Part shown: in pieces, positions 5,466 to 10,397 of the stretch
Layout: each line of letters opens with the position of its first letter
How positions within the stretch are numbered: position 1 is the first letter of the stretch
Source of the DNA: Deinococcus sp.
Lineage (GTDB): Bacteria; Deinococcota; Deinococci; Deinococcales; Deinococcaceae
Length of the DNA: 10,397 nucleotides
Assembly (NCBI GenBank): GCA_018260275.1
Contig: JAGLBK010000092.1
Location: 1 to 10,397, forward strand
Direction of reading: 5' to 3'
Notes under the pieces: model-generated
The model's database searches: none
Seen by the model: the letters and a program-made list of their open reading frames with translations, nothing else
Told to the model about the DNA's origin: nothing
Position numbers and translations under genes: made by a program

Positions 5466-6872
5466 ATGACCGTCAACCCAGAAGCATCTGAAATCAATAC
5501 CAGCTACGAATACGGCTGGAGCGACCCCGAAAAGTACGCCGTCAAAGCGCCCAAGGGCCTGCGCCGCGAAGTCGTGGAAATGATCAGCAAGGCCAAGGAC
5601 GAGCCGCAGTGGATGCTGGACTTCCGCCTCAAGGCGCTGGACATCTTCTACGCCAAGCCGATGCCCGAATGGGGCGCTGACCTGAGCGGCCTGAATTTGG
5701 ATGAAATCTACTACTACATCAAGCCCGAAGGCTTCAACTCGCGCAGCTGGGACGACGTGCCCGAAGACGTGAAAAACACCTTCGAGCGCCTGGGCATCCC
5801 CGAGGCCGAGCGGGCCGCGCTGGCGGGCGTGGGCGCACAGTACGAATCCGAAATGGTCTACCATAACCTCAAAGAGGAGTGGGAGAAGCTGGGCGTGGTC
5901 TTCCTGAGCATCGAGGACGGCCTTAAGGAATACCCGGAGCTGTTCCGCGAGCACTTTGCCACCATCGTGCCGCCAGAGGACAACAAATTTGCCGCCATCA
6001 ACTCGGCGGTGTGGTCGGGCGGCAGCTTCGTTTATATTCCCAAGGGCGTCAAGGTAGACATTCCCCTCCAGACCTACTTCCGCATCAACGCCGAGAGCAG
6101 CGGCCAGTTCGAGCGCACGCTGATTATCGTGGACGAGGGCGCACAGGCCCACTACATCGAGGGCTGCACCGCGCCCGCCTACAGCTCCGACAGCTTTCAC
6201 AGCGGCGTGATTGAAATCGTGGTCAAGGAAGGCGCACGCTTCCGGTACAGCACCATCCAGAACTGGAGCCATAACGTCTACAACCTGGTCACGCAGCGGG
6301 CCGCCGTGTACGGCAATGGCGTGATGGAGTGGGTGGACGGCAACCTGGGCAGCAAGGTCACCATGAAGTACCCCGCCTGCTACCTGCTGGAAGAAGGCGC
6401 ACGCGGCGAGGTGTTAAGCATTGCCATGGCCGGGCGCGGCCAGCACCAGGACGCAGGCGCGAAGATTGTGCATTTTGCCCCGCATACCAGCGGCACCATC
6501 GTCTCCAAGAGCATCAGCAAGGATTCGGGCCGCAGCAGCTACCGTGGTCTGGTCAAGATTTACGAAGGCGCGAAGGGCAGCAAGACCAACGTGGAATGCG
6601 ACGCGCTGCTGCTGGACGAGGAAGCCCGCACCGACACCTATCCTTACATTGAAATTGAGGAAAAGGACGCCAGCGTGGGCCACGAAGCCACCGTCAGCAA
6701 AATCAACGACGAGCAGATTCTGTACCTGCAAAGCCGAGGACTCAGCGAAGACGAAGCGGCGGGCCTGATTGTGCGCGGCTTCATCGAGCCGATTGCCAAA
6801 GAGCTGCCGCTGGAATACGCCGTGGAGCTGAACCGCCTGATTGAGCTGGAAATGGAAGGCTCGGTGGGTTGA
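5466..6872 (+). CDS. sufB: Fe-S cluster assembly scaffold protein SufB
   Basis: SufB is the main scaffold of the cytoplasmic SufBC2D complex, on which nascent Fe-S clusters form. The 468-residue length is normal. It begins with a conserved helical region (EYGWSDPEKYAVKAPKGL, then QWMLDFRLKALDIF), followed by the right-handed beta-helix core and the C-terminal SufC-binding helices (LPLEYAVELNRLIELEMEGSVG). Key residues are visible: C234 in IEGCTAPAYSS, C378 in NVECDALLL (matching E. coli C405, the proposed cluster or persulfide site), and H406-E407 in GHEATVSKI (matching H433-E434). AAGGAG lies 5 bases before the ATG. Unusually, the gene directly follows a toxin gene and not sufC, and it is followed at once by a small unrecognised gene. 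Confidence 0.97.
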   Translation: MTVNPEASEINTSYEYGWSDPEKYAVKAPKGLRREVVEMISKAKDEPQWMLDFRLKALDIFYAKPMPEWGADLSGLNLDEIYYYIKPEGFNSRSWDDVPEDVKNTFERLGIPEAERAALAGVGAQYESEMVYHNLKEEWEKLGVVFLSIEDGLKEYPELFREHFATIVPPEDNKFAAINSAVWSGGSFVYIPKGVKVDIPLQTYFRINAESSGQFERTLIIVDEGAQAHYIEGCTAPAYSSDSFHSGVIEIVVKEGARFRYSTIQNWSHNVYNLVTQRAAVYGNGVMEWVDGNLGSKVTMKYPACYLLEEGARGEVLSIAMAGRGQHQDAGAKIVHFAPHTSGTIVSKSISKDSGRSSYRGLVKIYEGAKGSKTNVECDALLLDEEARTDTYPYIEIEEKDASVGHEATVSKINDEQILYLQSRGLSEDEAAGLIVRGFIEPIAKELPLEYAVELNRLIELEMEGSVG

Positions 6873-6874
6873 GG

Positions 6875-7156
6875 ATGCCTCTTGGCGAAATTAAGTGGTC
6901 GAATGCCAATTATTCGGCAGCAGAGTATGAAGTCTCCCTAGACGACAAAAAGGCTTGGGTATTTATATTTGTACAGCCACCTTCGACAACCATTGTCGCT
7001 CATTCTTTTAGTGCTAGCGTTTCCGATGAATCCGATATGCGTTTTCGGGGATTTACCGGGAGTGGAATTACACCAGACGAAGCTATTCTAAGTTTGATAA
7101 ACAAAATTGATGATTCAATTAGGCGCGGAGATTTTAGTGGGCCTGAAAGAAAATAA
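6875..7156 (+). CDS. Small hypothetical protein of unknown function
   Basis: The protein has 93 residues from the ATG at 6875, or 95 from a TTG at 6869 that would overlap the sufB stop. I do not recognise a family. It is soluble-looking, with beta-prone stretches (EYEVSLDDKKAWVFIFVQ), a Ser-rich middle (AHSFSASVSDESD) and a C-terminal helix (TPDEAILSLINKIDDSIRRG), and no signal peptide. GAGG abuts the ATG, giving poor spacing, so translation may depend on coupling to sufB. Base composition is clearly more AT-rich than sufB, with rare-looking codons (ATA, TTA, AGG), which suggests transfer. It may be a real accessory gene or an orphan. Confidence 0.6.
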   Translation: MPLGEIKWSNANYSAAEYEVSLDDKKAWVFIFVQPPSTTIVAHSFSASVSDESDMRFRGFTGSGITPDEAILSLINKIDDSIRRGDFSGPERK

Positions 7157-7186
7157 TTCAATCATGGGCTTTCAAAACTCCTTTCC

Positions 7187-7228
7187 TAGCTAAATAACCC
7201 TTTCATTAGCTTCACTCAAAGGGAGCTA
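7187..7228. other. Nested hairpin in the intergenic region after the small hypothetical gene
   Basis: TAGCT (7187-7191) can pair with AGCTA (7224-7228), and inside it CCCTTT (7198-7203) with AAAGGG (7218-7223). Alternative local pairings exist (AGCTAA with TTAGCT, and CACTC with GAGTG at 7213-7235). There is no long T-run on the plus strand. It may help end the sufB transcript, but this is weak. Confidence 0.35.
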
Positions 7229-7253
7229 TAGAGTGCCCAAAGCGCTAAATTGA

Positions 7254-7304
7254 CGCCCCCAAGCCTCCCTTCTAAGGGGAGGTGGCGCGAAGCGCCGGAG
7301 GGGT
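7254..7304. repeat. REP-like intergenic double-hairpin element
   Basis: Two adjacent stems are visible. CCTCCC (7264-7269) pairs with GGGAGG (7277-7282). GGCGC (7284-7288) pairs with GCGCC (7292-7296) around a GAA loop. GGAGGGGT follows and could pair alternatively with the first arm. The layout (CCTCCC hairpin, GGCGC-GAA-GCGCC hairpin, GGAGGGGT) is like dispersed palindromic intergenic repeats seen in many GC-rich genomes. Whether it is multicopy here cannot be seen from one window. Confidence 0.6.
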
Positions 7305-7341
7305 AAACCCGCTAAAGCCAAAGCCCTCAAGGTAATCCCAC

Positions 7342-7701
7342 ATGCACACACTCGCCAACATCATCGCCGCCTTAGTCGCCCTCACGCACTTTTACATTCT
7401 CTACTTGGAGATGTTTCAGTGGGATAGCCCGCGCACCATGAAAGCCTTTGGCACCACGCCCGAATTTGCCGCGCAGAGCAAAAGCATGGCGGCCAACCAG
7501 GGCCTTTACAACGGCTTCCTGGCGGCGGGTCTGGTGTGGGGGCTGGCGACTGACCAGTTTGCCGTGAAGGCGTTTTTTCTGCTGTGCGTGCTGGTGGCAG
7601 GCGTGGTTGGGGCGGTCAGTACCAAAAATCCGCGTATTCACTTCTTCCAGACTATTCCCGCTGGCCTGGGCCTGCTTTTGCTGTGGCTGGGGCAGAGGTA
7701 A
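7342..7701 (+). CDS. DUF1304 family small membrane protein
   Basis: This 119-residue protein is almost entirely hydrophobic, with four likely transmembrane helices (about residues 3-24, 53-70, 73-93 and 100-117). It carries the DUF1304 hallmarks: ALTHFYILYLEMFQW near the N-terminus and ANQGLYNGFLAAGLVWG in the second helix region. Members are small inner-membrane proteins of unknown function. AAGG lies 8 bases before the ATG. The next gene (GNAT) begins 3 bases after the stop, so it is the first gene of a tight DUF1304-GNAT-VOC-sufD cluster. The promoter may lie in the 185-base intergenic region before it, although no clear promoter is visible. Confidence 0.9.
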   Translation: MHTLANIIAALVALTHFYILYLEMFQWDSPRTMKAFGTTPEFAAQSKSMAANQGLYNGFLAAGLVWGLATDQFAVKAFFLLCVLVAGVVGAVSTKNPRIHFFQTIPAGLGLLLLWLGQR

Positions 7702-7704
7702 AAC

Positions 7705-8136
7705 ATGTTGACGTTCACGGCCCTGAACACCGAAAGCATCCGACCTTACCAGCACTGGTTGACAGAGGCAGGGCAGTGGATTGACATGGACGCCGACGCT
7801 GTCGCCTACGGCCTTGAGCATGACCGGATTCTGCTGGCGAACGAGACGGGGCAACCCGTGGCCCTGCTGATGGAGCAGCGGCAGGAAAACGGGGCCATTT
7901 CGCTCCTACTGGCCGTTCACCCGGATCAGCGTGGGCAGGGCCTCGGGCCGCGTGTGCTGGAGGCTTTCGCGGCGCAGCGCCCCGGCGAAAGGCTAGAGGC
8001 GAGCATTCACCGCGAGAATGTCGCCAGTCAGAAATGCTTTAGCCGCAGCGGATTTCAGGCGGCAGATGAGACTGACATGGATGGATTCACCCTGTTCATC
8101 AGACTCACCTCAATTCCTATGGGGCATTTCAAATGA
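7705..8136 (+). CDS. GNAT family N-acetyltransferase
   Basis: This 143-residue protein has the GNAT fold signature. The acetyl-CoA-binding motif A is AVHPDQRGQGLGPRVL, with R76-G-Q-G-L-G81 as the R-x-x-G-x-G pyrophosphate loop. The family's C-terminal ENVASQKCFSRSGFQ segment follows, resembling the usual 'N..A...Y...GF' motif. The acyl acceptor (amino acid, antibiotic or protein) cannot be told. The ATG lies 3 bases after the DUF1304 stop. Its own TGA overlaps the start of the VOC gene in an ATGA, so translation of the two is probably coupled. It is an accessory gene in the suf locus, with no established role in Fe-S assembly. Confidence 0.9.
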   Translation: MLTFTALNTESIRPYQHWLTEAGQWIDMDADAVAYGLEHDRILLANETGQPVALLMEQRQENGAISLLLAVHPDQRGQGLGPRVLEAFAAQRPGERLEASIHRENVASQKCFSRSGFQAADETDMDGFTLFIRLTSIPMGHFK

Positions 8137-8501
8137 AACTCAATCACATCAATCTGGGCGTCAGTGACGTGAAGCAGGCAGTGGACATCTTCGGGCGGTT
8201 TTTTGGCCTGCGTTCTGCTGGCGAAGGCATGCCCATCAATGAACACATGGCCTTCCTGCGCGACGACGCTGGCGCACTGATTTCAGTGTTCCGCGTGAAG
8301 GAGCCGCAGTACCCCAAAGTCTTCCACATCGGCTTTTTGCAAGACACGCCCGAGCAGGTGCGGGCCATTTATGCCGAACTGACGAGCGCAGGTTTTGAAA
8401 TTGCCCCGCCCGCCGAGAACCACGGACGACTCACCTTCTATTTCAATGCGCCGTTTGGCGTGCAGATTGAGGTCGAGTCCTTTTACAAGGAGCAACCATG
8501 A
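8133..8501 (+). CDS. VOC (glyoxalase/bleomycin resistance fold) family protein
   Basis: This 122-residue protein shows the paired beta-alpha-beta-beta-beta modules of the vicinal oxygen chelate superfamily. The first module is MKLNHINLGVSDVKQAVDIFGRFFGL, the second begins KVFHIGFLQDTPEQVRAIYAEL and ends APFGVQIEVESF. Probable metal ligands are H5, H65 and E113 (E115 is an alternative), with a fourth ligand not obvious. A single-domain VOC protein of this size usually works as a dimer. The substrate is unknown; dioxygenase-like, glyoxalase-like and antibiotic-binding roles are all possible. Its start overlaps the GNAT stop (ATGA), and its own stop overlaps the sufD start (ATGA), so sufD translation is coupled to this gene. 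Confidence 0.9.
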   Translation: MKLNHINLGVSDVKQAVDIFGRFFGLRSAGEGMPINEHMAFLRDDAGALISVFRVKEPQYPKVFHIGFLQDTPEQVRAIYAELTSAGFEIAPPAENHGRLTFYFNAPFGVQIEVESFYKEQP

Positions 8502-9850
8502 CCAAATTCACTGAGCAACTTACCCAACAAAGCGGCCCCCAGTGGCTCACCGCCAAGCGTCAGCAAGGGCTGGATCTGTTCACCTCGCTCGATGTACCCA
8601 CTGAGGGCGTCGAAGCCTGGAAGTACACCCGCGTAGACGTGGACTTCGATACCCTGCGACCTCACCCCAAGCGCGAAGCCGTCACTGACACCACCAAACT
8701 CCCCGCCAGCGTCCAGAAGCGCCTGAGCAGCACCGACGTGGGCGCGTTCCTAGTGCTGGACGGTCCCGACGTGGTTTACCGCACCGAATTGCCCGCCGAA
8801 CTGACCGCCAAAGGCGTGATTTTCACCGACCTCAAGACGGCGGTGGAGCAGCACGCCGACAAGGTGCAGCAGTACCTCTACTCGGTGGTTCCTGCCGAAG
8901 TCCCCGACGACACCACCATCGCCGCCCCCGGCACCACCCCCAGCAAGTCGCCCGACCCCAGCGAAGGCAAGTTTTCTGCGCTGGCAGCGGCCCTGTGGAC
9001 GAATGGCGCATTCGTGTATGTGCCGCGCGGTGTGGAAGTGGAATTGCCCCTCGGCAGCTTCCGCGTGATGAGCGAGGCCGGAACCTACACCGCCACCCGC
9101 ACGCTGGTGGTCTGCGAGGACAACGCCCAGGTGACCTTTATTGACGAACAAGACAGCGAAGAACTGCCCAACACCTACGCCATCGGCGCGGTGGAGCTGG
9201 TGGTCAAGGCGGGCGCGCGCTTGCGCTACGTCTCCATTCAGAACTGGGGCAAGGGAGTGACCCACATTCAGCGCCAACGCGGCGACGTGGAGCGCGACGG
9301 CACGCTGAACAGCCTGGTGGTGACGATGGGCGGCACCCTCTCGCGCACCGAGATGCAGAGCTACCTGCGCGGCCAGGGTTCGGATTCCGAGATGCTGGCG
9401 CTGTACTTTGCCAGCGCAGACCAGCACTTTGACCACTACACCCTCCAGCACCACGCGGCGGCCAACGCTCACAGTGACCTGCTGTACAAAGGCGTGAACA
9501 GCGACACCAGTGTGGGCGTGTTCAGCGGCATGATTAAGGTAGACCTCAACGCCCAGAAAACCGACGCCTACCAGAAGCACCGCACCCTGATGCTGAGCAG
9601 CGAAGCGCGGAATTTCAGCGTGCCACAGCTGGAAATCAACGCCAACGACGTGCGTTGCTCCCACGGCTCCACCACTGGCCCCGTCGACCAGGAAGCGCTG
9701 TTTTTCCTGCGCTCACGCGGCATCAGTCGGGAGCAGGCCGAGAAGATGCTGGTCACGGCTTTCCTGGAAGATGTGCTGGCCCGCGTGCCGCTTCAGAGCG
9801 TGGTCAAGTACATTGAGGGGATTATTGCGGAGAAGGTCGGGGCAGCCTAA
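8498..9850 (+). CDS. sufD: Fe-S cluster assembly protein SufD
   Basis: SufD is the SufB paralogue that completes the SufBC2D scaffold and is linked to iron acquisition for the nascent cluster. The 450-residue protein has the N-terminal helical region with GVEAWKYTRVDVDFDTL, a beta-helix core (GAFVYVPRGVEVELPL, ARLRYVSIQNWG), and the C-terminal signature QLEINANDVRCSHGSTTG, then ALFFLRSRGISREQAEKMLV. The conserved CSHG motif places H389 where E. coli SufD has H360, the residue paired with SufB C405. A Pro/Thr/Ser-rich insert near residues 138-155 is probably a surface loop. AAGGAG sits 5 bases before the ATG, which overlaps the VOC stop. sufB lies about 1.6 kb upstream, so the usual contiguous sufCBD order is interrupted. 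The converging nuclease-like gene ends 20 bases after its stop. Confidence 0.97.
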   Translation: MTKFTEQLTQQSGPQWLTAKRQQGLDLFTSLDVPTEGVEAWKYTRVDVDFDTLRPHPKREAVTDTTKLPASVQKRLSSTDVGAFLVLDGPDVVYRTELPAELTAKGVIFTDLKTAVEQHADKVQQYLYSVVPAEVPDDTTIAAPGTTPSKSPDPSEGKFSALAAALWTNGAFVYVPRGVEVELPLGSFRVMSEAGTYTATRTLVVCEDNAQVTFIDEQDSEELPNTYAIGAVELVVKAGARLRYVSIQNWGKGVTHIQRQRGDVERDGTLNSLVVTMGGTLSRTEMQSYLRGQGSDSEMLALYFASADQHFDHYTLQHHAAANAHSDLLYKGVNSDTSVGVFSGMIKVDLNAQKTDAYQKHRTLMLSSEARNFSVPQLEINANDVRCSHGSTTGPVDQEALFFLRSRGISREQAEKMLVTAFLEDVLARVPLQSVVKYIEGIIAEKVGAA

Positions 9851-9870
9851 ACGCTTGCGCCCTCTGACGG

Positions 9871-10275
9871 TCAGCTTTTGCGGAGGCCGGCCGCTTTTAT
9901 TTCGCCCGCCAACTCGTCAAACGTCAGCCGCCGCAAGCCCAAGCCTTCCAGCCCCGAGAGCCGCGCCGACTTTTGTGTGGGGAAATGGGCGTCCAGCAGT
10001 GGCGTCGGGCAGAGCAGGAAGAACCATTGCCCCGTGTCCAGTGGGTCGGCTTTGGCCCTGTCCTGCTCGGCAAAGACGCAGAAGACGTAGATGTCGGCGG
10101 CGCGGCCCGCTTCCGTTGCCCATCCGCCCGTTTTTGCGTCCCAGTCACGTTTGACACCAATGCTAAAGCTTGGTGAGGTAGGAGTTCTTTGCTCCCACGT
10201 TTGCAGGTAAGCCGATGACTTCACCTCAATTTTGAGGCCACTTGCCGTCTCTAAGTCATAGGCGTCCCATTCCAC
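9871..10275 (-). CDS. PD-(D/E)XK nuclease-like protein, N-terminus uncertain
   Basis: From the first ordinary start, a GTG at 10275, the product has 134 residues. It opens with EWDAYDLETASGLKIEVKSSAYLQTWEQ, where the Asp of EWDAYDL and the E-x-K of IEVKSS match the catalytic core of the PD-(D/E)XK nuclease fold. The later region, AADIYVFCVFAEQDRAKADPLDTGQWFFLLCPTPLLD, fits a conserved bacterial family I recall only as hypothetical or nuclease-like. No ribosome binding site is evident before the GTG, and starting there would omit the preceding helix with its conserved-looking glutamate. The gene probably starts further upstream or is damaged. It converges on sufD, with stop codons about 20 bases apart. 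The substrate is unknown and activity is not proven. Confidence 0.65.
   Translation of the reverse strand: MEWDAYDLETASGLKIEVKSSAYLQTWEQRTPTSPSFSIGVKRDWDAKTGGWATEAGRAADIYVFCVFAEQDRAKADPLDTGQWFFLLCPTPLLDAHFPTQKSARLSGLEGLGLRRLTFDELAGEIKAAGLRKS
9880..9902 (+). terminator. Weak candidate terminator after sufD
   Basis: GCGG (9880-9883) can pair with CCGC (9891-9894) around a 7-base loop containing GGCC, and TTTTATTT follows (9895-9902). The stem is only four G-C pairs. The element lies 30 bases past the sufD stop, within the 3' end of the converging gene. Confidence 0.3.
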
Positions 10276-10383
10276 GCGAGATTTGTGCGTGCCGCCGATG
10301 GCCTGCGCGACGAGGTATTCGGCTAGGGTGTGTCCGGCTGAAATACTAGAGCCATAGAACGATACAAACGACGTGCACGACAG
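10276..10383 (-). other. Probable N-terminal coding extension of the nuclease-like gene, lacking a normal start
   Basis: The same frame stays open upstream of the GTG to a TAG at 10386-10384. The translation includes FYGSSISAGHTLAEYLVAQA, then IGGTHKSR, leading directly into VEWDAYDL. A GH-x-LAEYLV helix before an EWD-YDL strand is what I would expect for the N-terminus of this family, and its Glu could be a catalytic residue. No ATG, GTG or TTG occurs in frame in this stretch, only a CTG at 10383-10381. Either a nonstandard start is used, or a mutation has removed the start or shifted the frame. Confidence 0.5.
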
Positions 10384-10397
10384 CTAAAAATTGATGT

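Noticed and set aside
5283..6272. Minus-strand frame of 329 codons across sufB
   Set aside because: It is a shadow of sufB with no plausible domain and no ribosome binding site.
8750..9664. Minus-strand frame of 304 codons across sufD
   Set aside because: His/Val/Ala-rich antisense shadow of sufD.

Overview
The window is high-GC bacterial DNA and reads like a Deinococcus-type chromosome. Three things suggest this: the codon bias, the SUF proteins, and a WGR protein beside a compact ExbB/ExbD/TonB cluster. The genus assignment is inference from general resemblance and was not tested by any search.

Left part (1-3399, all on the minus strand). In transcription order there is a WGR-domain/beta-propeller protein (3399 to 1978), a candidate intrinsic terminator (about 1883-1939), and then a tight operon of ExbB/TolQ-like (1845 to 1150), ExbD/TolR-like (1148 to 720) and a TonB-like proline-rich energy transducer (697 to beyond the left edge). 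The three together should form a proton-motive-force-driven envelope motor. The TonB-like gene is cut by the window edge, so its C-terminal domain is not visible.

Middle and right (3537-9850, all on the plus strand). This is an interrupted SUF iron-sulfur cluster assembly locus: sufC (3537-4307), sufB (5466-6872) and sufD (8498-9850). The SufC ATPase and the SufB/SufD scaffold proteins keep their key residues, so the SufBCD complex looks functional. The locus has been invaded at two places. Between sufC and sufB lie a small AT-richer lipoprotein of the DUF4377 type, a structured non-coding stretch, and a complete YefM/YoeB-type toxin-antitoxin pair whose toxin stops 9 bases before sufB. Between sufB and sufD lie an unrecognised small AT-richer gene, about 185 bases of hairpin-rich intergenic DNA with a REP-like element, a DUF1304 membrane protein, a GNAT acetyltransferase and a VOC (glyoxalase-fold) protein. 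The last two run into sufD through 4-base ATGA overlaps.

The most notable structure is a perfect 17-base direct repeat. One copy is the 3' end of sufC (4293-4309). The other lies just upstream of the antitoxin gene (4886-4902). Together they bracket the lipoprotein gene and the structured stretch like the two ends of an integrated or duplicated segment. A 10-base inverted repeat directly upstream of the sufC ribosome binding site is a candidate operator or leader hairpin.

Right edge (9871-10383, minus strand). A PD-(D/E)XK nuclease-like protein converges on sufD. Its coding similarity appears to extend upstream of its first ordinary start codon to an in-frame stop, so its N-terminus is either broken or uses an unusual start.
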